A DNA stretch of 10,499 bases from Syntrophomonadaceae bacterium (GTDB lineage Bacteria > Bacillota > Dethiobacteria > PWVN01): contig PWVN01000046.1 of the NCBI GenBank assembly GCA_003561835.1, forward strand, positions 1 through 10,499, read 5' to 3'. This document shows, piece after piece, positions 1 to 6,051 of the stretch (positions are counted from its first letter, which is position 1; every line of letters starts with the position of its first letter). Under the pieces are notes generated by a model. It saw only the letters and a list, made by a program, of their open reading frames with translations. It ran no database searches and was not told where the DNA came from. The position numbers were made by a program, and so were the translations under genes.

Positions 1-3
1 AAA

Positions 4-28
4 GCCAAAAATATACCCTAATTTTGGC
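4..28 (-). terminator. Possible second hairpin downstream of the tRNA terminator
   Basis: A perfect 7-bp inverted repeat, GCCAAAA (4-10) and TTTTGGC (22-28), has an 11-nt loop. On the minus strand it would follow the tRNA-Ser terminator and be followed by UUU at the window edge. It may be a back-up terminator, or belong to a gene just outside the window. The stem is A/T-rich and the tail is cut by the edge, so confidence is low. Confidence 0.3.
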
Positions 29-29
29 C

Positions 30-61
30 AAAAAATAGCAACCCTCAAGTTGCTGTTTTTT
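30..61 (-). terminator. Rho-independent terminator after tRNA-Ser
   Basis: The stem is AGCAAC (37-42) with GTTGCT (49-54) around a 6-nt loop. A-tracts and T-tracts lie on both sides (30-35 and 56-61), so it can work in either direction. On the minus strand it lies about 10 nt past the CCA end of the tRNA and ends in six U, as expected for the end of a tadA/tRNA transcript. Confidence 0.75.
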
Positions 62-72
62 CTTATTATATA

Positions 73-165
73 TGGCGGAGAGAGTGGGATTTGAACCCAC
101 GAGACGCTATTAACGCCTACCCGATTTCGAGTCGGGCGCCTTCAACCGGACTCAGCCATCTCTCC
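73..165 (-). tRNA. tRNA-Ser (anticodon CGA)
   Basis: On the minus strand this is a 93-nt class II tRNA including the encoded CCA (73-75). The acceptor stem pairs GGAGAGA (5') with TCTCTCC (3'), with G as discriminator base, which is typical for serine tRNAs. The anticodon stem CCCGA/TCGGG encloses the 7-nt loop CTCGAAA, giving anticodon CGA (plus-strand 127-129), which reads the codon UCG. A long variable arm follows, and the T arm holds GGTTCAAATCC. It lies 43 nt downstream of tadA with no terminator between, so it may be cotranscribed. In many Bacillota a serine tRNA, tadA, the SRP RNA gene and dnaX lie close together, so ffs/dnaX could lie just left of the window (inference). Confidence 0.97.
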
Positions 166-208
166 GCAAAATTTGACTTTTCTCCTGATTCTGATCCAAC
201 AAATCCCC

Positions 209-667
209 TTATTTTCGCCGTTCCCGGAAGAACTCCTGCATCAATTCCGCCGCTTCCCCGGCCCGGATACCTTCGATGACTTCCAGGCGATGATTGAACC
301 GCTCATCCTCCACCAGGTTGTAGAGGGAACCCGCGGCTCCTCCCTTGGCATCCCTGGCGCCAAATACCAGCCGGGGAAGCCTCGCCTGTATCATGGCGCC
401 GGCACACATGGGGCAGGGTTCCACCGTCACATACAGGGTACAACCCGGGAGGCGCCATCCTCCCAGGACCTCTCCGGCCCGCCGCAGGACGATGATTTCC
501 GCATGGGCAGTGGCATCCTTTAAGGCCTCCCGGGCGTTGTGCCCCCGGGCGATGACCTCCCCCTCCCGGACCACCACGGCCCCGATGGGGATTTCCCCGG
601 CCTTAAAGGCTTCCCTGGCCTCTGCCAGGGCATCGCCCATGTAGTATTCATGATCCACTTTTTCCAC
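209..667 (-). CDS. tadA: tRNA-specific adenosine deaminase TadA
   Basis: TadA deaminates adenosine-34 to inosine in tRNA-Arg(ACG), allowing wobble decoding; it acts in the cytoplasm as a zinc-dependent homodimer. The 152-aa product has the usual family length. The cytidine/deoxycytidylate deaminase signature is complete: H55-A-E57 (zinc ligand and proton-shuttling glutamate) and P84-C85-P-M-C88 (two cysteine zinc ligands). The family stretch EIPIGAVVV lies near residues 25-33 and FGARDAKGGAAGS at 102-114. The start is GTG at 667, chosen because GAGGA lies 7-8 nt upstream; an overlapping longer reading in another frame lacks the motifs. Its promoter is at 725-753, and tRNA-Ser follows directly downstream. 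Nothing looks truncated or unusual. Confidence 0.97.
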   Translation of the reverse strand: MEKVDHEYYMGDALAEAREAFKAGEIPIGAVVVREGEVIARGHNAREALKDATAHAEIIVLRRAGEVLGGWRLPGCTLYVTVEPCPMCAGAMIQARLPRLVFGARDAKGGAAGSLYNLVEDERFNHRLEVIEGIRAGEAAELMQEFFRERRK

Positions 668-724
668 TCCATATCCTCGGGAGATGCACCTTTTGACTCC
701 ACTTTGGGATCGCTGACACAGAGA

Positions 725-753
725 ATTGTAACATAAAAGGCCCGTGAAATCAA
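725..753 (-). promoter_or_regulatory. Sigma-A promoter of tadA
   Basis: On the minus strand TTGATT (748-753) and TACAAT (725-730) are separated by 17 bp, and a TGn extended -10 precedes TACAAT. This predicts a start near 717 and a 5' leader of about 50 nt to the tadA GTG. The spacer overlaps the 3' arm of the proC terminator, so the two elements share bases. Confidence 0.6.
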
Positions 754-785
754 TGTTCCGGAAAGGAACAAAGACGGCACGGGCC
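734..785 (-). terminator. Rho-independent terminator of proC
   Basis: On the minus strand GGCCCGTG (778-785) pairs with CACGGGCC (739-746) and is followed by TTTTATG. Inside the loop a second short hairpin forms (GTTCC with GGAAC, 755-769). It begins about 15 nt after the proC stop codon. Confidence 0.8.
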
Positions 786-799
786 CGGAAACCCTCTCT

Positions 800-1621
800 T
801 TACAGAGCCAGGTTCATCTCCCGGGACTTCTTGGCTGCCTTCCTGACAGCCAGGCTCACCATGGCGGAAAACCCGCCTTTCTCCAGTTCCTGCAGGCCTG
901 CCAGGGTGGTTCCTCCCTTTGAAGAAGTGAGTTGGAGTAGCTGTTGGCTGTCCAGGCCGCTCTCCTTGACCAGTTTGGCACCCCCAAGGACCGTCTGCAC
1001 CGCCAGGGGGAAGGCCACTTCTCCCGTAAGGCCCGACTGGACCCCCGCCTCGGCCAGGGCGGAGATCATCATATAGACATAGGCGGGGCCGCTGCCACTT
1101 AAACCCGTGATGGTATCGATCAGGTCCTCCTGCACATGGACCACCAAGCCGATGGGCCTGAAAACTTTATCCACCAGGATCTTGTGCCGGGGCCGGGTCC
1201 AGGTGCCCATGCTGGCAGCAGTGGCCCCTTCCTTCACCTGACAGGGCAGATTGGGCATAACCCGAACGACGGGAAGGCCGGGACCCAACCGCTTCTCCAG
1301 CCAGGGAAGGGAGATCCCTGCGGCTACGGAAATGACCAGCTGCCTGCTGTCGATAAGGGGGGTGACTTCCTCCATGACCTCCTCCATGTCCTGGGGCTTC
1401 ACCAGAAGAAGGATGATGGCGGCACCCTGAATAACCTCCCGGGTATGGGCGGTTGTATGGACCCCGAAACGCTCTTTCAGATTCTGTAAGCGCTGGCTGT
1501 CCTCCTTGTTGGTCACGTGAATATCCCCGGGTTGGCAGATCCCCCCGGTCAGCATGCCCTGGAGCATGGCCTCCGCCATGTTCCCCGCCCCGATAAAGCC
1601 GATCTTTCCCAGTCCCTTCAT
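800..1621 (-). CDS. proC: Pyrroline-5-carboxylate reductase ProC
   Basis: ProC reduces 1-pyrroline-5-carboxylate to L-proline with NAD(P)H, the last step of proline synthesis in the cytoplasm. The 273-aa product has normal length. An N-terminal Rossmann fold shows IGFIGAGNMAEAM (residues 7-19); the C-terminal dimerisation/catalytic domain has LSGSGPAYVYMMISALAEAG and the GGTTLAGL signature. The usual SPGGTT element reads SSKGGTT here. Two adjacent ATG codons are possible: 1622-1624 and 1619-1621. I chose the second because AGGAGG sits 7 nt upstream of it but only 4 nt from the first. A proline-type T-box leader precedes the gene and a strong terminator follows, so it is a single-gene transcription unit that responds to uncharged tRNA-Pro. 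Confidence 0.96.
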   Translation of the reverse strand: MKGLGKIGFIGAGNMAEAMLQGMLTGGICQPGDIHVTNKEDSQRLQNLKERFGVHTTAHTREVIQGAAIILLLVKPQDMEEVMEEVTPLIDSRQLVISVAAGISLPWLEKRLGPGLPVVRVMPNLPCQVKEGATAASMGTWTRPRHKILVDKVFRPIGLVVHVQEDLIDTITGLSGSGPAYVYMMISALAEAGVQSGLTGEVAFPLAVQTVLGGAKLVKESGLDSQQLLQLTSSKGGTTLAGLQELEKGGFSAMVSLAVRKAAKKSREMNLAL

Positions 1622-1656
1622 CATGGACCCTCCTTTGATTGCTGCGGCCTGAAAAC

Positions 1657-1690
1657 CAAAAACCTTTCATCCCGTAAGGACGAAAGGTTT
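1657..1690 (-). terminator. T-box-controlled terminator before proC
   Basis: On the minus strand AAACCTTTC (1682-1690) pairs with GAAAGGTTT (1660-1668), extended inward by GUCC with GGGAU, and ends in a short T run. The 5' arm follows the T-box sequence directly, so terminator and antiterminator are mutually exclusive. It lies about 35 nt upstream of the proC start. Confidence 0.85.
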
Positions 1691-1938
1691 CTTTCGCGGT
1701 ACCACCTTAGTTAATGCATGACGCATTCCCTCTTTCAGGTACGCCCTGCCCGCAGGCCGGGTTATACCCTCCCATCTGATAACGGTTGGGCTCCGCTACT
1801 GATTCCTCATCAGGGGCTCCAGGGCGGGTTTCAGAAATTATCCCTGACGGTGCTTTTCAGCCGCTGAGCACCGCTCTCTAACAGGTGTTCTTTCCTACTA
1901 TTCCCCTTCATAGCCTTTAGACTGCAGTATAGATATTA
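1657..1938 (-). ncRNA. T-box riboswitch leader (proline type) of proC
   Basis: A leader of about 280 nt on the minus strand carries the T-box landmarks in order: the AGTA loop-E element (1896-1899), AGAGAG (1874-1879), a GCTGAAA element (about 1855-1862), the specifier region, the T-box core AAGGTGGTACCGCG (about 1695-1708) and the terminator. In the specifier loop the sequence reads GAAA-CCC-GCCCTGGAGC. The CCC triplet (1826-1828) is in the usual position and is followed by a purine, which makes proline the predicted amino acid and matches proC. Uncharged tRNA-Pro would bind CCC and the antiterminator bulge, permitting readthrough. The T-box class is certain by motif; the CCC register is my alignment by eye. 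Confidence 0.93.
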
Positions 1939-1944
1939 AAAGTA

Positions 1945-1973
1945 ATTATAACAGCTTCTATCGAGGGTGTCAA
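1945..1973 (-). promoter_or_regulatory. Consensus sigma-A promoter of the T-box/proC unit
   Basis: On the minus strand TTGACA (1968-1973) and TATAAT (1945-1950) are exact consensus hexamers with a 17-bp spacer. Transcription should start near 1938, just before the T-box stem I. Such a strong promoter suits control by attenuation rather than by initiation. Confidence 0.92.
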
Positions 1974-2010
1974 CACATTCGGCGTAATTCAACAAAAATT
2001 CCCATGTGCT

Positions 2011-2062
2011 GCCCCAATTGACAAAGTAAATGCAACCGGGGCAAAGGTAGAGATTTGCTACC
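2011..2062 (-). terminator. Possible terminator region of the sulfur/selenium operon
   Basis: Downstream of the cysteine-desulfurase-like gene two hairpins can form on the minus strand: GGTAG/CTACC (2046-2062, followed by TTTG) and GCCCCGGTTG/CAATTGGGGC (2011-2042, ten pairs including two G-U). Neither has a proper U-tract, so either could be a weak terminator or an mRNA-stabilising 3' end. Confidence 0.35.
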
Positions 2063-2088
2063 GTAAACCACCCTAAAGCCGGCTGCAC

Positions 2089-3255
2089 TTACCCCAACCC
2101 CGCTTCGAAGGCGATTTCCGCCACCGCCTCCAGCAAATAGTCCACGTCCTCCTCCGTGGTGGAGAACCCGGGGCTCAAGCGGACCGTTCCCTGGGGGAAG
2201 GTTCCCAGGCACCGGTGGGCTCCGGGGGCACAGTGGAGGCCCGTGCGGCACAAAATCCCGTGGACCTCTTCCAGAATAAAGCCCACATCACCGCAGTCCA
2301 ACCCATCCAGGGTAAAGGAAACCACGGCCACCCCCTCTTCCGGGTCTGCGGGCCCGTACACCCGGGTACCGGGGATTTTTTTAAGGCCTTCCCGCAGTTT
2401 GGAGGCCAACCGGACTTCGTGGAAGCGAATGCTATCCAACCCCACCGACTCGATGTAGTCAATCCCCGCCTGGAGGCCGGCGATACCGGGCATGTTCATG
2501 GTGCCCGCTTCCAGGTAATCCGGCATGACCTGAGGCTGCAGGACCTCGTGGGAACGGCTCCCCGTGCCCCCTTCCCGCCACGGTCTCAGGGCGAGCCCTT
2601 CCTCCAGAATCAGCCCTCCCACCCCCTGGGGCCCCAGGGGCCCCTTGTGGCCGGAAAAAACCACCATATCCGCTTGCAGGGTCTTGAGGCTCAAGGGGTA
2701 AACCCCGGCGGTTTGGGCAGCATCCAGCAGGAAGGGCACCTGCCGGGCCCGGGCCGCTGCCCCCAGTTCCTCCACCGGCATTAGCTGCCCCGTCACGTTG
2801 GAAGCATGGGTGGCGATGACCAGGGCCGTGTGGGGGAGGAAGAGGGAGGATAACCCCGTTACGTCCAGGGTGCCTTGGCCGGTACAGGGGATTTCGGTCA
2901 CGGTGATGAGGCCGTCCCGGGCCATGGCGTTCAATGGCCGGGCCACGGAATTGTACTCACAGGGAGTGGTGAGAACGTGGTCTCCCTTCTTTAAAAGGCC
3001 TTTGATGGCCATGTTCAAGGCGTCCGTGGCGTTCAAGGTGAAGATGAGGGATGAGGGCTTTGAGACACCAAAAAAAGAGGCCACCTTCTCCCTTGCTTCG
3101 TAGAGCTGCCGCTCCGCCGCCAGGGTCCGCTGGTGCCCCGACCGGCCGGGGCTTCCCCCTGTGCGCAGGGCCCGGTCCACAGCCCGGTAGACGGCTTCGG
3201 GCTTGGGCCATGAGGTGGCCGCATTGTCAAAGTAATAGACCTGGGTCTCGCCCAC
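2089..3255 (-). CDS. Cysteine-desulfurase-like class V aminotransferase
   Basis: This is a PLP-dependent enzyme of the cysteine desulfurase group, taking sulfur (or selenium from selenocysteine) as a persulfide or perselenide on an active-site cysteine. In the 388-aa product I see YYFDNAATSWPKP (7-19), H150 in ATHASN, D178 in LLDAAQTAG, the PLP lysine K204 in SGHKGPLG, and C342 in RTGLHCAPGAH, the likely catalytic cysteine. The LHCAP form and overall length match the TIGR01977-type subgroup rather than housekeeping IscS/SufS. The start is GTG at 3255 with GGAGG 7 nt upstream; a reading extended to 3360 would overlap the DUF3343 gene. The start lies 16 bp after the DUF3343 stop, at the end of a five-gene run. 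Whether the substrate is sulfur or selenium cannot be told here. Confidence 0.9.
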   Translation of the reverse strand: MGETQVYYFDNAATSWPKPEAVYRAVDRALRTGGSPGRSGHQRTLAAERQLYEAREKVASFFGVSKPSSLIFTLNATDALNMAIKGLLKKGDHVLTTPCEYNSVARPLNAMARDGLITVTEIPCTGQGTLDVTGLSSLFLPHTALVIATHASNVTGQLMPVEELGAAARARQVPFLLDAAQTAGVYPLSLKTLQADMVVFSGHKGPLGPQGVGGLILEEGLALRPWREGGTGSRSHEVLQPQVMPDYLEAGTMNMPGIAGLQAGIDYIESVGLDSIRFHEVRLASKLREGLKKIPGTRVYGPADPEEGVAVVSFTLDGLDCGDVGFILEEVHGILCRTGLHCAPGAHRCLGTFPQGTVRLSPGFSTTEEDVDYLLEAVAEIAFEAGLG

Positions 3256-3271
3256 GAAATTTCCTCCTTGT

Positions 3272-3550
3272 CTAACGCTGCTTTCGTTCCCTGGCCAGGA
3301 AGGAGAACAGGCCTTGGGAGTTTTTTTCTTCCAATTCATGATAGGACTCGATAGGCACATCGGCTACCTTCAGGTAGTTCAAGACCCTGTCGGCATCCTC
3401 CGGGGCGCAACGCAGGGCCGTGCCGCAGCTGGAGCTGATGCTGCGGGGGACCGGCACCATTTTAAAATCGCATCCCCTGGCTTCCAAAATTTTTTCCGCC
3501 CGGATGGCAAAGTGGATGCTGGGAAAGGTGAAGTAGCTGCGCTTTTTCAT
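3272..3550 (-). CDS. DUF3343 protein, putative Se/S carrier
   Basis: The 92-aa soluble protein resembles the DUF3343 family, known as a small putative selenium/sulfur carrier that is found beside cysteine-desulfurase-like enzymes and YedF/YedE genes in anaerobes. The N-terminal YFTFPSIHFAIRAEKIL stretch is typical. Cysteines C27 (GCDF), C42 and C48 (SSCGTALRC) are candidates for chalcogen transfer. The ATG start overlaps the LysR stop by 4 bp (ATGA), so translation is probably coupled; only a weak GGGAG lies upstream. The desulfurase-like gene follows 16 bp downstream. Molecular function has not been established for the family as far as I know; the carrier role is inferred from context and cysteines. 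Confidence 0.85.
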   Translation of the reverse strand: MKKRSYFTFPSIHFAIRAEKILEARGCDFKMVPVPRSISSSCGTALRCAPEDADRVLNYLKVADVPIESYHELEEKNSQGLFSFLARERKQR

Positions 3551-4497
3551 TCGGCTGTCTCTCCCGCTTCCTGAAAATAATCCCGGGTGAAATCCAGAAA
3601 CACCTGGGCCAGGGGCGGCAGGGCCCTTTTCCGGCGCAAAATCAGGTAGAAGCTGCGCTCCATGGGCACATCCTTGAGTCGGTAACCCCGGACGGCGCCG
3701 GCCTTAAGCGCCGAGTCGGCGGCATACCGGGAGATGACGGTGGACCCCAACCCCTTTTTTACCCCTTGGATGACGGCCTCCTGGCTTTCCATGAAGGCGA
3801 CCACATGCAGGGCCTCCTCCCGGCCGAAGCTCTTCTTGAAAGCCCGTTCAAAGGCCAACCGGGTGGCGGAACCGGGCTCCCGCAGGATAAAGGGGAGTTC
3901 CCGGCACCGGGAGAGTTCCACCTCCGGCAAGCCGGCCCCTTCCTCCCCCCTTCCCTCCCTATCCCCGGGGCAAAGATTTGCCTCCGGGGGGGTGATGAGG
4001 ATCAGCTGGTCCTGCATCAGGTAGAGGGCTTCGATGTCCTCGTCTTTGGGGGTCTCCCCGATAAATCCCAGGTTGTAGGTATAATCTTTAATGCACTTGA
4101 TGACCTGCCTGGTATCCCGCATCAGGACAGAAAAGGAAACCTCCGGGTAGGACTGGCGAAAGGCCAGGAAGAGGCCGGGTAAAAGGTAAGCCCCGGGAAC
4201 GCTGCTGGCAGCGATTTCCAGGTGGCCTTTTATGACCTGCGTCTCCTGCTGGATGGAGGAAAGAGCTTCTTCTTTGAGGTTCAGGAGTTCCCCGGCATAG
4301 CGGTAGAGAATATCCCCCGCTTCCGTCAGCTCCAATTCCCGGCTGCTGCGGTCGAAGAGGGGGGTGCCCACTTCCTTCTCCAGGTTTTTGATGTGGGCGC
4401 TGACGGTAGGCTGGGACAGGAAAATATTCTCCGCGGCCCGGGAAAAGCTCTTTTCCTTGGCCGTTTCCAGAAACACCCGCAGCTGATGAAAATCCAT
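3547..4497 (-). CDS. LysR-family regulator (selenium/sulfur-associated type)
   Basis: A DNA-binding transcriptional regulator of 316 aa, slightly longer than the usual ~300. The winged helix-turn-helix is at residues 1-60 (FSRAAENIFLSQPTVSAHIKNLE, with LFDRSSRELELTEAG after it). The effector-binding domain runs from about 90 to 305. An unusual Gly/Glu-rich insertion (about 176-192, GDREGRGEEGAG) interrupts that domain. The sequence looks like the LysR subgroup seen in selenium-metabolism loci. The ATG start has GAGGTG upstream, 14 bp after the TusA-like stop; its end overlaps DUF3343. A LysR inside the operon it may control is less common than the divergent layout, so it could autoregulate. 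The inducer is unknown; candidate sites lie at 4744-4760 and 5982-5998. Confidence 0.9.
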   Translation of the reverse strand: MDFHQLRVFLETAKEKSFSRAAENIFLSQPTVSAHIKNLEKEVGTPLFDRSSRELELTEAGDILYRYAGELLNLKEEALSSIQQETQVIKGHLEIAASSVPGAYLLPGLFLAFRQSYPEVSFSVLMRDTRQVIKCIKDYTYNLGFIGETPKDEDIEALYLMQDQLILITPPEANLCPGDREGRGEEGAGLPEVELSRCRELPFILREPGSATRLAFERAFKKSFGREEALHVVAFMESQEAVIQGVKKGLGSTVISRYAADSALKAGAVRGYRLKDVPMERSFYLILRRKRALPPLAQVFLDFTRDYFQEAGETAE

Positions 4498-4511
4498 GGG
4501 GACACCTCAGT

Positions 4512-4727
4512 TCAACGTGTTAAGTTCAGCACAAAATCCTCTCCGGTTTCCTCTGTGCTGACGGCCCAACCCAGCCCCCTGGCCGCCCGGGTGACATTGT
4601 CCCGGGCCACGGCGGTGCTGACCTGAACCTGGATCTCTCCCTTGCCCGCTGCCATCATAGCATTCCTGGCCATGATTACGGGTTCGGGACAGGAGTACCC
4701 GCGGCAGTCCACAACTTTTATATCCAT
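4512..4727 (-). CDS. TusA/SirA-family sulfur carrier protein
   Basis: This 71-aa protein is a single TusA fold, a cytoplasmic carrier that moves persulfide sulfur (or possibly selenium) between proteins. The family signature C13-P-E-P16 is present, within GYSCPEPVIMAR, and a second cysteine C8 precedes it (VDCRG). A beta-strand/turn pattern ending in EDFVLNLTR completes the fold. YedF proteins of selenium loci usually carry a long C-terminal domain after such a module; here only the N-terminal TusA-like part exists. The ATG start has GGAGGG 6 nt upstream. It lies 74 bp after the YedE-like gene, the family typically adjacent to TusA-like carriers, which supports a transporter-carrier partnership. 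Confidence 0.9.
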   Translation of the reverse strand: MDIKVVDCRGYSCPEPVIMARNAMMAAGKGEIQVQVSTAVARDNVTRAARGLGWAVSTEETGEDFVLNLTR

Positions 4728-4743
4728 TCCCTTCCCTCCTATT

Positions 4744-4760
4744 CTATATCAATTCTATAG
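4744..4760. promoter_or_regulatory. Candidate operator: CTATA-N7-TATAG dyad
   Basis: The spacer between the YedE-like and TusA-like genes holds a perfect dyad, CTATA (4744-4748) and TATAG (4756-4760), separated by 7 bp. The same bases also form a direct repeat of TTCTATA at 4742-4748 and 4753-4759, an 11-bp step of one helical turn. A third TTCTATA is upstream of the YedE-like gene (5992-5998). I infer possible binding of the LysR regulator encoded just downstream; no direct evidence exists. Confidence 0.35.
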
Positions 4761-4801
4761 TTTTTAAAAGTGGATTCCACGGTGCGCACGCGCCAGGGCC
4801 C

Positions 4802-5905
4802 TCAGCCGGCATTGATGCTCTTTACCTTCCCGATGAAGCTGGTAGTCTTTTTCCCGTAGAGGGAACCGGCCATACCCAGGCCCAACAGCAAAAGCCAGAC
4901 GACCACCACCATGTACTTGCCGCCCAGGGAAACCCCGGCGGGGCTGGCTGCCCAGCCGAAGTTGTGCATGACGGCGGCGCCGAAAACCAGCCCGAAGACG
5001 GTGACGGCAGCATCGGTGTTCCCTTCCCCCGTCAGGATTAACTGCCGCATGGGGCATCCCCCCGCCAGAACGGCGGCCAACCCGACGATTCCCATGCCCA
5101 GAAAGTTCCAGATAGATTCGGTATGAGCCACGGGCTGGCTCGTTAAGCCCAGGGTGAAGCTGCCGAAGAGGAGGTTCCCCGCCAGGGCTACGACGAAGAG
5201 GGCCGCGATTCCCGAGAACAGGTGGAAGTCCCTAAAGAGCAGGACATCCCGGAAGGATCCCATGGTGCAAAAACGGGTCCGCTGGGCAAAGAATCCCACC
5301 AGGAGTCCGGAACCCAGGGCCAGGGCGACGGGCGCCCGGGCTGCTCCGGGGCCCTCGGCGCTGAAAAAGATGAAAGCAGGCGCCGCCAGGAGGAGAATCA
5401 GGAGGCCGGCAGCCAGCAGGGGGCCGAAGTAGCTGTTGGCTTTGGGCTGGTCCACAGCGGGGCCCAGGGTATATCCCATGTTCAAAAAACGCACCCCCAC
5501 CCAGATGCCCAGAACATAGCCGGGAAGGGCCACCAGGGCATTCAGGTCCCCCCCCGAAAGCCGCAGGATCATCCGCAGAGGGCAGCCCAGGAAAACCAGG
5601 GCGCCCATCATCATGAAAGTCCCCAGAAAGAACCGTATCACGGCGCTGGAACCCCCGGTGGATTTAAACTCCCGAAAGGCCAGGGCCGTAACGAAGGCCC
5701 CCAGGACCAACCCCATGATCTCAGGCCGTAAGTACTGGACCACTGCCGCCCGGTGAAGCCCCAGGCCCCCGGCGATATCCCGGAGAAAGCAGGCAATGCA
5801 GTAGCCCATGTTGGCCGGGTTTCCCGATAGGACCAGGGCGATGGATAAGATGCCCAGGACGGCACCGGCAGCGATAATGTAACCTTTTTCCTGCAAACAA
5901 AACAC
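4802..5905 (-). CDS. yedE: YeeE/YedE-family membrane transporter
   Basis: An integral membrane protein of 367 aa with about nine to ten hydrophobic segments (for example about 8-27, 63-78, 93-107, 124-140, 162-182, 192-206, 230-248, 268-283, 300-317, 330-348). Two related halves are visible, each with conserved cysteine motifs: C36-I-A-C39, GCPLR (C108), RFCTMG (C213) and GGCPMRQ (C284). In characterised YeeE proteins such cysteines line a path for thiosulfate; YedE members in selenium loci are proposed selenium-compound transporters. The GTG start at 5905 gives the longest reading; TTG at 5896 is also possible because AGAGGTG lies 6 nt before it. It heads the operon, with its own promoter at 5953-5982 and the TusA-like carrier gene next. 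The exact substrate is not readable from sequence. Confidence 0.88.
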   Translation of the reverse strand: MFCLQEKGYIIAAGAVLGILSIALVLSGNPANMGYCIACFLRDIAGGLGLHRAAVVQYLRPEIMGLVLGAFVTALAFREFKSTGGSSAVIRFFLGTFMMMGALVFLGCPLRMILRLSGGDLNALVALPGYVLGIWVGVRFLNMGYTLGPAVDQPKANSYFGPLLAAGLLILLLAAPAFIFFSAEGPGAARAPVALALGSGLLVGFFAQRTRFCTMGSFRDVLLFRDFHLFSGIAALFVVALAGNLLFGSFTLGLTSQPVAHTESIWNFLGMGIVGLAAVLAGGCPMRQLILTGEGNTDAAVTVFGLVFGAAVMHNFGWAASPAGVSLGGKYMVVVVWLLLLGLGMAGSLYGKKTTSFIGKVKSINAG

Positions 5906-5952
5906 CTCTCCCTCAAATGTAAAATGGAATAAAATAAAAAAATCACAAATCC

Positions 5953-5982
5953 ATTATAGTATAGAGGAGCTGGCTTTGTGAA
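5953..5982 (-). promoter_or_regulatory. Probable sigma-A promoter of the YedE-led operon
   Basis: On the minus strand TTCACA (5977-5982) and a perfect TATAAT (5953-5958) are 18 bp apart. The predicted start is near 5946, about 40 nt before the YedE-like start codon. The imperfect -35 and long spacer would fit a promoter that needs an activator, and a dyad abuts it upstream. Confidence 0.6.
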
Positions 5983-5998
5983 ATAGATTGTTTCTATA
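5982..5998. promoter_or_regulatory. Candidate activator site upstream of the YedE promoter
   Basis: An inverted repeat, AATAG (5982-5986) and CTATA (5994-5998), has a 7-bp spacer with four of five positions symmetrical. It abuts the -35 hexamer, centred near -44. It contains the TTCTATA motif repeated in the 4742-4759 spacer. This position suits LysR activators, but the assignment is inference. Confidence 0.3.
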
Positions 5999-6051
5999 GG
6001 ACCCGGGGAGCTATCGAGACGGGAGTTTGGAGCGGTTTGGAGATTACAACC

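Noticed and set aside
2018..2023. TTGACA on the plus strand
   Set aside because: No -10 hexamer is found at 16-18 bp and no plus-strand gene lies downstream.
2215..2784. 189-codon plus-strand open frame opposite the desulfurase-like gene
   Set aside because: It is antisense to a gene with clear catalytic motifs, has no ribosome site or family motif, and is rich in Gly/Pro/His as expected for a G+C-rich shadow frame.
3256..3360. N-terminal extension of the desulfurase-like gene to 3360
   Set aside because: It would overlap the DUF3343 gene, adds unrelated residues, and a GTG with an ideal ribosome site exists at 3255.
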